NCBI GenBank assembly: GCA_017936385.1
Contig: JAGBFQ010000022.1
Coordinates: 1-64,000, forward strand
DNA from: Rikenellaceae bacterium
Lineage (GTDB): Bacteria; Bacteroidota; Bacteroidia; Bacteroidales; Rikenellaceae
Direction of reading: 5' to 3'
Length of the DNA stretch: 64,000 nt
A program made the translations under genes and the position numbers. Of this stretch, positions 25,638 to 34,066 are shown piece after piece; position 1 is the stretch's first letter, and each line of letters starts with the position of its first letter. The notes under the pieces were generated by a model that was not told the origin of the DNA, made no database searches, and saw nothing but the letters and a program-made list of their open reading frames with translations.

Positions 25638-25645
25638 TACCTTTG
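25638..25645 (+). promoter_or_regulatory. -7 box for lon
   Basis: TACCTTTG, 24 bp upstream of the lon ATG; no TTTG at standard spacing and no heat-shock element recognised. Confidence 0.45.
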
Positions 25646-25669
25646 CGACCTATTTAGGGATTTGAATAT

Positions 25670-28099
25670 ATGGAAAAGAAGATAAAAGTAGAAATTGAGG
25701 ACTTGTCGAACATCTCCGATATGCTCGACGGTTCGCATCAGGTTATACCCATCACGGGCGGCGATGACGACGAACTGCCTACGGGAACGGTTATTCCCGA
25801 TGTGTTACCCATCCTAACGTTGCGCAGCTCGGTGATGTTCCCCGGCTCCATCACTCCCATCACCGTGGGACGCGAGAAGTCGATGAAACTTGTGCGCGAT
25901 GTGGAGCAACACGGCGGACTGCTGGGTGCCGTTCTTCAAAAGGAGAGCGACGTTGAGGTTCCCGGTCCGGGCGACATGTATCGCATCGGTACGGCAGCCA
26001 AGATTCTCAAAATTTTGGAGATGCCCAACGGCAATCTGACCGTCATACTGCACGGCTTGGAGAAGATTGAAATCAAGGAGTTTATGGCCAGCGAGCCCTT
26101 CTTCCGTGCCACCGTGACCCCCATCAAAGATTGGACTCCCGAGAAGGGTAACGTCGAATTTGAGGCTCTCGTGGACTCGATTCGTGACGTGGCTCTCGGG
26201 ATTATCAATATCTCGGCGGGGATGCCCAAAGAGGCGGTGTTTGCCATCAAGAATATCGACTCGCGCCGCAGCCTGATTAACTTCATCTGTACCAATATGG
26301 ACTTCTCGGACGCCGACCGCCAACACCTGTTGGAGGCTCCGGGATTGTTGATTCGTGCCCGCCGTTTGTTGGAGATTCTCATCCGCGAGCAGCAGCTGGC
26401 CGAGCTCAAAAACGAGATTCAAAATAAGGTCAAACAAGACCTCGACAAACAACAACGCGACTACTTCCTGCAACAGCAAATACGCACCATCCAGGACGAA
26501 CTCGGTGGCGATGGTGACTCGGGTGATGTGGAACGTCTGCGCGAACGTGCCAAAGAGAAACAGTGGAACACAGAGGTGGCCGAACTCTTCGAGAAGGAGC
26601 TCTCGAAGTTGGAGCGTCTGAACCCCGCCATAGCCGAGTACTCGGTGCAGATGACCTACTTGGAGTTGATGTTGGAACTTCCGTGGAACGCCACCACCGA
26701 GGATAACCTCGACTTGGTGCAAGCACGTGAACGCCTTGACCGTGACCACTACGGTTTGGAGGAGGTCAAAGACCGCATCTTGGAACACTTGGCTGTTATC
26801 AAACTCAAAGGCGATTTGAAGTCACCCATTCTGTGCTTGTACGGACCTCCGGGAGTTGGTAAAACTTCGCTTGGACGTAGCGTTGCCGAGGCTTTGGGAC
26901 GTAAGTTCGGCCGTATCTCGCTGGGTGGTCTGCACGACGAGGCCGAAATCCGTGGTCACCGCCGTACATACATCGGTGCCATGCCCGGCCGAATCATCAA
27001 GACCATCGCCAAGTGCGGCTCGTCGAACCCCGTAATCATCCTCGACGAGGTTGACAAAACGGGACAAAGCAACCACGGCGACCCCGCATCGGCCCTGCTG
27101 GAGGTGCTTGACCCCGAGCAAAACACCACCTTCCACGACAACTACCTCGACACGGAGTATGACTTGAGCAAGGTGCTGTTCATCGCCACGGCCAACAACA
27201 TTGGCAACGTACCCCCTGCCCTGCGCGACCGTATGGAGATGATTAATATCCCCGGCTACATCCTCGAGGATAAGGTTAAAATCGCAACCAACCACTTGAT
27301 AACCAAGCAGTGCGAGGCACACGGCGTTCCTGCCGAGAGTCTTACCATCGAACCTTCGGTTATCGAGAAAATCATATCGCAATACACCCGCGAATCGGGC
27401 GTGCGTCTGTTGGACAAGTCGCTGGCTAAGATTGCCCGCTACCGTGCCAAACAAATCGGTATGGAGGAGCAGTACTCGGCGGCCGTGAGTGCCGAAGATG
27501 TCGAGAAAATTCTGGGTATGCCCCGCTTCCGCGAGGATAGCTACGAGGTTGCAGGCATGGTCGGTGTGGTTACGGGTCTGGCATGGACCGAGGTGGGTGG
27601 CGACATCCTCTATATAGAGTCGCTGCTGACCCCCGGCAAAGGCGATATAAGCCTGACGGGTAACCTCGGCACGGTGATGAAGGAGTCGGCAACTATCGCC
27701 TACGAGTGGGTGAAGGCCCACTACGAGGAGTTGGGAATCGACAAGGAGCGTTTCTCGCAATTCGATATCAATATCCACGTTCCCGAGGGCGCAATCCCCA
27801 AGGACGGCCCGAGCGCAGGTATCACCATGGTGACCTCGATAGCCTCGACCTTCACGGGACGCACCATCCGCGAACGCATCGCAATGACGGGCGAAACCAC
27901 CCTGCGTGGCCGTGTAATGCCCGTGGGCGGTGTCAAGGAGAAGATTCTGGCAGCCAAACGCGCCGGCATCACCGACATCATCTTGAGCGAGGACAACCGC
28001 AAGGATATAGCCGACATCAAAGAGGAGTACTTGGCAGGCTTGACCTTCCACTACGTTCGTACCAACGACGAGGTGCTGGCTTTGGCGCTTAACAAATAA
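25670..28099 (+). CDS. lon: ATP-dependent protease Lon
   Basis: The 809-residue cytoplasmic protease degrades misfolded and regulatory proteins. Order: N-terminal substrate-binding domain, a coiled-coil linker, AAA+ module with Walker A GPPGVGKT at 392-399 and IILDEVDK, and the C-terminal protease with Ser715 ([11 protein letters not shown]) and Lys758 (KEKILAAK) as catalytic dyad. Full length. It is 14 bp upstream of the M23 peptidase gene, so the two may be co-transcribed. Confidence 0.96.
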   Translation: MEKKIKVEIEDLSNISDMLDGSHQVIPITGGDDDELPTGTVIPDVLPILTLRSSVMFPGSITPITVGREKSMKLVRDVEQHGGLLGAVLQKESDVEVPGPGDMYRIGTAAKILKILEMPNGNLTVILHGLEKIEIKEFMASEPFFRATVTPIKDWTPEKGNVEFEALVDSIRDVALGIINISAGMPKEAVFAIKNIDSRRSLINFICTNMDFSDADRQHLLEAPGLLIRARRLLEILIREQQLAELKNEIQNKVKQDLDKQQRDYFLQQQIRTIQDELGGDGDSGDVERLRERAKEKQWNTEVAELFEKELSKLERLNPAIAEYSVQMTYLELMLELPWNATTEDNLDLVQARERLDRDHYGLEEVKDRILEHLAVIKLKGDLKSPILCLYGPPGVGKTSLGRSVAEALGRKFGRISLGGLHDEAEIRGHRRTYIGAMPGRIIKTIAKCGSSNPVIILDEVDKTGQSNHGDPASALLEVLDPEQNTTFHDNYLDTEYDLSKVLFIATANNIGNVPPALRDRMEMINIPGYILEDKVKIATNHLITKQCEAHGVPAESLTIEPSVIEKIISQYTRESGVRLLDKSLAKIARYRAKQIGMEEQYSAAVSAEDVEKILGMPRFREDSYEVAGMVGVVTGLAWTEVGGDILYIESLLTPGKGDISLTGNLGTVMKESATIAYEWVKAHYEELGIDKERFSQFDINIHVPEGAIPKDGPSAGITMVTSIASTFTGRTIRERIAMTGETTLRGRVMPVGGVKEKILAAKRAGITDIILSEDNRKDIADIKEEYLAGLTFHYVRTNDEVLALALNK

Positions 28100-28113
28100 A
28101 ACCGCCGGCTGCC

Positions 28114-29154
28114 GTGAGAAGACTCCTGACCCTGCTTGTGGTGCTGGCCGCCTCGATGGCAGGTGTGGTGGCACAACAACGCCCCACAATACGATTGAGC
28201 GACCGACCGCATCGACCCATAGACACCCTGGCAACCGAACGCGAGGGGGTTAAATTGGTGTTGTACTCCGATTTGACCTACGATTATATCGACCTGCGCC
28301 GCCAAAAGTGGGCCGAAGATGAGATTTTCTGCGGCCATTGGGATACACTCAAGATTTTTGCCTACCGCGACATCGAACTCAAGGACCTGCCCGAGGAAAT
28401 CGAAGTCAAACTGCTCGACGCACTCGACGACTACCACTGCCCCGTCATGGGACGCATCGTGTCGAGATACGGCCCCCGAGGACGACGCAACCACAACGGT
28501 ATCGACCTGGCTCTCAAAACAGGTGAGCCTATTCACGCCACATTCCCGGGTCGCGTGCGCTATGCAACCTACAATACGGGCGGTTTCGGCAACCTCATCA
28601 TCCTGCGCCACCCCAACGGACTGGAGACCTACTACGCCCACCTGTCACGCATCAACGTCAAGGTTGGCGATTGGGTTGCAGCCGGCGAGGTCATCGGCTA
28701 CGGCGGAAGCACGGGACGAAGCCGCGGCCCGCACCTTCACTTCGAGGTGAGATATTGCGACCAAACCTTCGACCCACAGCACTTGATAGATTTCGAAACG
28801 GGTAACCTAAAGTATGGTACCTTCCTGCTGGAGCGCCGTTACTTCAACATCCGCTCGCGTGCCACCGAGGGCTTGGAGGATGACGAGAGTCTGATAGACC
28901 CGTCGGCTCTGGTTTCAAAAGCCGACAGTGACTCCATTTCGGCCGCAATCCTTGCCGAGGTTGACCGCAAAGACCGCGAAGCCGCAGCCAAAGCCGCCGA
29001 GGAACGTGCCGCCAAGTATCACACCATACGTTCGGGAGATACGCTGGGAGGCATAGCCCGTCGTTATGGCACAAGTGTTTCGGCCATCTGCCGCTTGAAC
29101 GGCATCTCAACCAAGACAACCCTGCGCATTGGCCGTAAACTGCGAGTAAGATAG
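28114..29154 (+). CDS. Exported M23 metallopeptidase with C-terminal LysM
   Basis: The start is GTG at 28114, giving 346 residues with a clear signal peptide (RLLTLLVVLAASMAGVVA). The lysostaphin-like M23 domain contains HNGIDLAL and the zinc-binding HLHFEV, with GYGGSTG before it. A single LysM domain closes the protein (SGDTLGGIARRYGTS). Such enzymes cleave peptidoglycan cross-links or activate amidases at division. The next gene, 43 bp on, is an LtaS-like membrane enzyme, so an envelope function for this group is reasonable. Confidence 0.9.
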   Translation: MRRLLTLLVVLAASMAGVVAQQRPTIRLSDRPHRPIDTLATEREGVKLVLYSDLTYDYIDLRRQKWAEDEIFCGHWDTLKIFAYRDIELKDLPEEIEVKLLDALDDYHCPVMGRIVSRYGPRGRRNHNGIDLALKTGEPIHATFPGRVRYATYNTGGFGNLIILRHPNGLETYYAHLSRINVKVGDWVAAGEVIGYGGSTGRSRGPHLHFEVRYCDQTFDPQHLIDFETGNLKYGTFLLERRYFNIRSRATEGLEDDESLIDPSALVSKADSDSISAAILAEVDRKDREAAAKAAEERAAKYHTIRSGDTLGGIARRYGTSVSAICRLNGISTKTTLRIGRKLRVR

Positions 29155-29197
29155 AGGTCGACCGAACTCCTACACACGCCAACACACTTTTACCCAC

Positions 29198-31027
29198 ATG
29201 ATTCGCAATAACGTACTCATTTTCGCTCTCATCTTCGCCTGCACGATACTTCTGGGAGTATTGCAGAAACCCGTTTTTCTGATTTGGTACGCTCCGCTTG
29301 TGGCCGACGCCGAGTGGACAGAACTTATTGGAGTGGTGCTCAACGGCCTAAGCCTTGATGCCACCATGGCGGGATATATCTGCGCTCCGTTGGCACTTTT
29401 TATGCTCCTTGCTCTGTGGTTTCCTCACCGATTGTGGCAAAAACTCTGTATGGGATGGCTCTGCGTGGCGGCAGTAATCACGGCCGTAGGTTTTTCGTCC
29501 AACCTCTCGCTGTATGGATATTGGGGATTCCCGCTCGACGGGTCGGTGCTTCAATTTTTGGCTACTCCCAAGGAGGCCGCCGCAAGCGTTCAACTCGGAG
29601 AGTTTCTTGTTGCATGCGTGGCTGCCGCCGTGTACTTTGCAGTTTCGTGGGCGCTGTACCGACGAATCATTCCACGTTACAACTCCGAGGTTCGTTACGG
29701 GTGGATGCAACGAACGTGTTATTCGATTGTTATTCTGCTGATTGCGGGTTTGGACTTTCTGGCCGTTCGCGGCGGAGTATCGACGGCCGTGGCTAATGTA
29801 TCCAAGGCCTACTTCAGCGACAAGATTGTGCTCAACCATGCCGCCGTGAACCCTGCATTCTCGTTCCTGTCATCACTCTCGAGCGACGATAATCTGAACC
29901 AATACGACTTCTTCAGTGAGGAGGTTCGCGCCGAACATGCCGCCGAAATCCTTCCCGACAAAAGCCTTGCACCAACTCAAAAACTGCTCTCGACCGAGCG
30001 ACCCAATATAGTACTCATCTTGGCCGAGAGTTTCGGCCGCTCGACCATGGACGAAGTGGTCGACGGACGTAGCGTAGCCCCACACATGCAACGCCTACGC
30101 TCCGAAGCAGTGTGGTTCGAGAACCTAATAGCCTCGTCGTTCCGCACCGACCGCGGTGTACTTGCCACATTGAGCGGATTCTGCTCGCAACCCACCATGT
30201 CCATCATGAAGGAACCGCAGAAAGCTTCGCATCTGCCATCCATTGCCGGCAGTCTGCGCGACCAAGGGTACTACACGACCTACGTCCACGGCGGTGACCT
30301 CAACTTTACCAACATGGCCTCATACCTCTACTCCACGGGATTCGAGAAACTTGTGGCCTACAAGGATTTGAATTTCGACGCCCCGACCTCCAAATGGGGA
30401 TACGCCGACGACGTGTTGGCCGACTATTTTTCGTCCATGCTTGCGGAGCTGGAGCAACAAGACAAGCCCTACTTTGCGGTGTGGCAAACTCTGTCGAGTC
30501 ATGAACCTTTTGACGTGCCCATCGCTGAGTTCGACGACAAGATGCTCAACTCGATGCACTTTGCCGACCTCTGCATTGCACGCGTTGTCGACTCCCTGCG
30601 TCAAAGCTCCGAGTGGGACAACACTCTGGTGATTATCATCGCCGACCACGCCTACAAATATCCCTATGGTTCGAGTGCAAGCGCTGTCGTACGCCACCGA
30701 ATACCGATGCTTTGGTTGGGTGGAGCAATTTGTGGCCCGACGGTCATTTCGGACTACTGCTCGCAGAGCGACTTTGCCGCCACACTGCTCTCACAGCTGG
30801 GACTCGACTACACAGCCTTTGCGCTTAGCCGCGACATTCTGGCTCCCAACACCCCGAAATTCGGATACTACACCTTCAATAACGGCTTTGGTGTAGTTAC
30901 CGCCGAGGACAGTGTTATTTTCGACTGCACTTCGGCACGTACCCTCTCCGACGACCCCTCGGAAGAGCACCTCACCATCGGCAAAACTCTCCTCCAAACC
31001 ACCTTTAAGTGCATCAAGGAGTTGTAG
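29198..31027 (+). CDS. LtaS-type sulfatase-fold membrane enzyme
   Basis: The 609-residue protein has about five N-terminal membrane segments (to residue ~190) and a periplasmic alkaline-phosphatase/sulfatase domain. Metal and nucleophile positions can be seen: Glu277 (LILAESFG), probable nucleophile Thr317 (SSFRTDRG) and IIADHAYKYP. The family includes lipoteichoic acid synthase and phosphoglycerol or phosphoethanolamine transferases. Gram-negative Bacteroidota lack lipoteichoic acid, so the acceptor is probably another periplasmic glycan or lipid A; this is inference. It is the last gene of the lon group, ending next to an 85-bp tandem repeat. Confidence 0.85.
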   Translation: MIRNNVLIFALIFACTILLGVLQKPVFLIWYAPLVADAEWTELIGVVLNGLSLDATMAGYICAPLALFMLLALWFPHRLWQKLCMGWLCVAAVITAVGFSSNLSLYGYWGFPLDGSVLQFLATPKEAAASVQLGEFLVACVAAAVYFAVSWALYRRIIPRYNSEVRYGWMQRTCYSIVILLIAGLDFLAVRGGVSTAVANVSKAYFSDKIVLNHAAVNPAFSFLSSLSSDDNLNQYDFFSEEVRAEHAAEILPDKSLAPTQKLLSTERPNIVLILAESFGRSTMDEVVDGRSVAPHMQRLRSEAVWFENLIASSFRTDRGVLATLSGFCSQPTMSIMKEPQKASHLPSIAGSLRDQGYYTTYVHGGDLNFTNMASYLYSTGFEKLVAYKDLNFDAPTSKWGYADDVLADYFSSMLAELEQQDKPYFAVWQTLSSHEPFDVPIAEFDDKMLNSMHFADLCIARVVDSLRQSSEWDNTLVIIIADHAYKYPYGSSASAVVRHRIPMLWLGGAICGPTVISDYCSQSDFAATLLSQLGLDYTAFALSRDILAPNTPKFGYYTFNNGFGVVTAEDSVIFDCTSARTLSDDPSEEHLTIGKTLLQTTFKCIKEL

Positions 31028-31030
31028 TTT

Positions 31031-31216
31031 TTCTCTCGGTCTGCGAGATAGACGAACACTTACAATATTGCTGCCGAAGGCCGTTACTGCTTTTGAGAGG
31101 ATGAGCGGCAGCTAATTCTCTCGGCCTGCGAGATAGTCGAACTCTTACGACATTGCCGCCGAAGGCTACTATTACTTTTGAGAGGATGGGCGGCAGCTAA
31201 TTCTCTCGGTATGCGA
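31031..31216. repeat. 85-bp tandem repeat, two full units plus a partial third
   Basis: Units 31031-31115 and 31116-31200 differ at 12 of 85 positions (86% identity). A third begins at 31201 and fades after about 16 bases. Each full unit contains GCTGCCG...CGGCAGC arms able to form a hairpin, so repeats may act as terminators between the convergent LtaS-like gene and nhaC. The final nine or so codons of nhaC (ISCRPSSQK) lie inside unit 2. Confidence 0.8.
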
Positions 31217-32635
31217 GCGGCGAGTCTGGGCTATGCCGAACCATGCAAAAAGAACTGTCATTAAGGGTGACAGCCAGCAGAAGAACGCAAATGGAAGATA
31301 GGCTGCCGTAGCAACGCCAAGAACGGCTGCTTGAGTTGCACCACAGGTGTTCCACGGTATGAGCACGCTGGTTGCTGTGGCACCGTCTTCGAGCGTGCGG
31401 GTCAACAGACAGGGGTCGTAACCTTGGCGTTTGAAGGCCGTTTGGAACATCTTGCCGGGTATCACAATCGACATATATTGGTCGCCCGTGGTGAGGTTAA
31501 ACAGCAGACAACTTGCCGTAGTAGCCGTAACCATCGGTGCACGGCTCTTCATGCGACGCAACATGGCGTCAGTTATGCTCTCGATGAAACCTCCGGCATC
31601 CATAACACCTGCGAAAATCATGGCCGAAATAATCAACCAAATGGTATTCATCATACCCATCATTCCGCCCGTCGATACAAGGTCATCTACCACGGCCAAG
31701 CCCGTCGAAGGTTCGGTTGTTCCATACACACAACGGGTCAGCGTATCGTAGCCATTGGCCCAAGTCAGGGGTTCGCCTGCAAGTTGCGTGAGCAGGGGTT
31801 GCTGAAACAGAGCTGCCGCAGCCACGGCCACCAAGGTACCTATCATCAACACCGGCACGGCAGGCACTCGGCGAGCTATCAGCACCACGACCAACAGCGG
31901 AATCAACATTAGCCATCCGCTGATACAATAGGTGTCGGCCATAGCTTGTTGGTAAATGCCCACCGACTGCGGGTCGACGTCGCCTTCCGCCGCGCGAAGT
32001 CCCATGATGGTAAACACCACAAGAGTCAACAGAATGGAGGGTATGGTAGTTCGCATCATGAATCGTATATGGTCGAACAATTCGACTTCACCCACCGTTG
32101 CGGCGAGATTCGTGGTGTCGGACAAGGGCGAAACCTTGTCGCCGAAGTAGGCACCCGAGATGATGGCTCCGGCCGACCATGCGGGGTCGATTCCGAGGGC
32201 ATTTCCGACAGCAATAAGAGCCACACCAATGGTGGCCACCGTCGACCACGAGCTACCCGTTGCCACCGAGATAATAACCGTGATAATGACCGTTGCGGGC
32301 AGGAAAAACTCGGGACGCAACACCTCCAAACCGTAGTAAATCATCGTCGGAATGATTCCCGAGGTCATCCAACTTCCCGACAGTGCACCCACCATCAGCA
32401 GTATAAGCATTGCGGGAACGGCCGTGGTAAAGGAGCGAGAAATGCCCCCGACAAGAGTATCCCACGATGCTCCTCGGGCAATGGCAAGGGCACCTCCGAC
32501 AAAGGCAGCCAACAGCAGTGAGAGTTGATTAGCTCCGGCCATGGTGTCGTCGGCTGCAATTAGTACGTTGAGTGCGATGAGCACGAGCAGAGTGATAATC
32601 GGTATAAAAGCCTGGATTACGGTTGGTTTTTTCAT
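31172..32635 (-). CDS. nhaC: Na+/H+ antiporter, NhaC family
   Basis: The 487-residue integral membrane protein has about eleven hydrophobic segments. It fits the NhaC antiporter family in length and by blocks such as GSSWSTVATIGVALIAVG, GAYFGDKVSPLSDTTNLA and VLIPWNTCGAT. It would exchange sodium for protons across the inner membrane. It is a single gene with a consensus promoter at 32659-32689. Its last codons are encoded by the 85-bp tandem repeat, so the C-terminal tail is probably recent and dispensable. Confidence 0.9.
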   Translation of the reverse strand: MKKPTVIQAFIPIITLLVLIALNVLIAADDTMAGANQLSLLLAAFVGGALAIARGASWDTLVGGISRSFTTAVPAMLILLMVGALSGSWMTSGIIPTMIYYGLEVLRPEFFLPATVIITVIISVATGSSWSTVATIGVALIAVGNALGIDPAWSAGAIISGAYFGDKVSPLSDTTNLAATVGEVELFDHIRFMMRTTIPSILLTLVVFTIMGLRAAEGDVDPQSVGIYQQAMADTYCISGWLMLIPLLVVVLIARRVPAVPVLMIGTLVAVAAAALFQQPLLTQLAGEPLTWANGYDTLTRCVYGTTEPSTGLAVVDDLVSTGGMMGMMNTIWLIISAMIFAGVMDAGGFIESITDAMLRRMKSRAPMVTATTASCLLFNLTTGDQYMSIVIPGKMFQTAFKRQGYDPCLLTRTLEDGATATSVLIPWNTCGATQAAVLGVATAAYLPFAFFCWLSPLMTVLFAWFGIAQTRRSHTERISCRPSSQK

Positions 32636-32658
32636 AACATTCGGGTCTTACGTAAGCG

Positions 32659-32689
32659 CAAAGATACAAATTACAATCCACAGCACCAA
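32659..32689 (-). promoter_or_regulatory. nhaC promoter
   Basis: On the minus strand TTG (32689-32687), a 20-bp spacer and TATCTTTG (32666-32659), 23 bp upstream of the ATG. Confidence 0.7.
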
Positions 32690-32710
32690 TAATTGTGAAT
32701 TATGAATTTA
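32688..32710. repeat. Short AT-rich dispersed repeat
   Basis: AATAATTGTGAATT (32688-32701) is the reverse complement of 10197-10210 and continues into TATGAATTT. It overlaps the upstream element of the nhaC promoter by two bases. Confidence 0.5.
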
Positions 32711-32715
32711 AACAC

Positions 32716-32751
32716 TACGGGCTGTCAGACGCTCTTTGTCCAACAGCCCGC
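32716..32751 (-). terminator. Terminator of the SusCD lipoprotein operon
   Basis: CGGGCTGT (32718-32725) and ACAGCCCG (32743-32750) form the stem, with TCCAAC in the right arm. It closes the nine-gene minus-strand operon 20 bp after the last stop codon. Confidence 0.65.
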
Positions 32752-32771
32752 AATGCTCTGTGTGAGTGTGT

Positions 32772-33245
32772 TTACTCCTCTTCGTCCTCGACGGGAGCCT
32801 GGGAAGCTATCTCCTCGGGAATCTCGCAACGCTCATAGACGCACACCACCGAGTCGTCACCAAGTGCCGTCCAAACCATCGTACGACCATAGAGAGTCAC
32901 CTTGTAGCGATGAGCCCATTGGCCTACGCCATAGTCATACTCACCACGAATCACTGCACCGTGCGCCTCGTCGGTGTAGATGTAGTAGACTCCCGTACGA
33001 ACCGTGCCATAGGCGTTGTCCACATTTTGGAACTCGGTGAATTTGCGGTCTTGACGTTTGATATCAAGATAGACATAGCTGCCATTGGCGGGATTTGCGC
33101 CTTCAAACTTGACAAGTTTCCACTCGCCCGAGATATTGTGGGGCGTAACATCAAGTTTCGGGTCGTCATACGAGTCAGGTTCCGAACATCCCACAGCCGC
33201 CATCGACAGCAGTGCCAGGGTCATTATTTTCAACCAATTTTTCAT
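32772..33245 (-). CDS. Small surface-type lipoprotein, lipocalin-like
   Basis: The 157-residue lipoprotein has Cys20 in AAVGC followed by acidic SEPDSYDD. The mature part is rich in alternating aromatic/charged strands (ISGEWKLVKFEG, YVYLDIKRQDRKFTEFQ), as in lipocalin-like Bacteroidota lipoproteins. It is the last gene of the SusCD operon, 27 bp after the DUF1573 protein. Function unknown; a ligand-binding or inhibitor role is possible. Confidence 0.8.
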   Translation of the reverse strand: MKNWLKIMTLALLSMAAVGCSEPDSYDDPKLDVTPHNISGEWKLVKFEGANPANGSYVYLDIKRQDRKFTEFQNVDNAYGTVRTGVYYIYTDEAHGAVIRGEYDYGVGQWAHRYKVTLYGRTMVWTALGDDSVVCVYERCEIPEEIASQAPVEDEEE

Positions 33246-33272
33246 ACTTTATCTTTGTTCTATATATTTTCC

Positions 33273-34061
33273 TTATTTCACACTTACCACTTCGAGTTTG
33301 CGCATCCGCGGCGGCAACTCCAAGCCACCCACATACAATCGCACTTCCTCTGTCGTTCGGCTCTTATATTCAACAATCAGCACCCCTTCGGCTCCGGGAG
33401 GCAACACGGCGGGTTCGGTTCGGAGCACCACGCCCGGTGAACTCAACATTACATCGGCCGCGATTCGCAAGGCTCGTCCGCCGGCATTCTTGCATGCCAA
33501 ACTCGCCCTACCCTCCACAATGGTTACACTCTCGGCACTCAGGCGCAAATCGCCCATCGCCTTCGGATAATCGTCGTTGGTCTTGGACGAAAGCACTCGC
33601 CCATGCAGTTCCAACACAGCGGTCGGCGTCTTGGCCGACAGGTTGGTATAAATCCACACCCTCTGCACCACACCTCCCACTCTGCCTTTGGGGTCAAAGG
33701 TGACCTTTATCCACCCTTTTGCCCCCACTCGGACAGGTTGTACGGAGTGTTCGACACGCACACAATTGCATCCCGTCGTCACTCGCGTCACGACCAACGG
33801 CTCATTGCCACGGTTGGTCCACTCAATGGTTCGGCTCCACGGCTCGGAATCTTCGTTCAAAGTTCCAAACTCCACGATAGGAATATCTACATTAGCCATC
33901 CGACCCTCCGAGAAGAGCACTCGTCCCTTGCCTACGGTTGCAGGGTTGGCCACACTGTCAAGTCTTTCGCGTGGAACGATGCGAATCTGAGCCTCGGCGG
34001 ATGTCACGCCCAACAGCCACACAGCAGCCATCACAGCCACCCGCATGCCCCACCTACTCAT
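33273..34061 (-). CDS. DUF1573-type periplasmic protein
   Basis: The 262-residue product has a cleavable signal peptide (AVWLLGVTSAEAQ) and no lipobox. The DUF1573 pattern is recognisable: ...IEWTNRGNEPLVVTRVTTGCNCVRVEHSV... residues 75-105 (Asn-Gly, PL, then CxC), then VGAKGWIKVTFDPKGRVG and VWIYTNLS. This is an Ig-like fold of unknown role. It starts 5 bp after the S8 protease gene, suggesting tight coupling, perhaps as a chaperone or scaffold for it. Confidence 0.82.
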   Translation of the reverse strand: MSRWGMRVAVMAAVWLLGVTSAEAQIRIVPRERLDSVANPATVGKGRVLFSEGRMANVDIPIVEFGTLNEDSEPWSRTIEWTNRGNEPLVVTRVTTGCNCVRVEHSVQPVRVGAKGWIKVTFDPKGRVGGVVQRVWIYTNLSAKTPTAVLELHGRVLSSKTNDDYPKAMGDLRLSAESVTIVEGRASLACKNAGGRALRIAADVMLSSPGVVLRTEPAVLPPGAEGVLIVEYKSRTTEEVRLYVGGLELPPRMRKLEVVSVK

Positions 34062-34066
34062 ATCGC

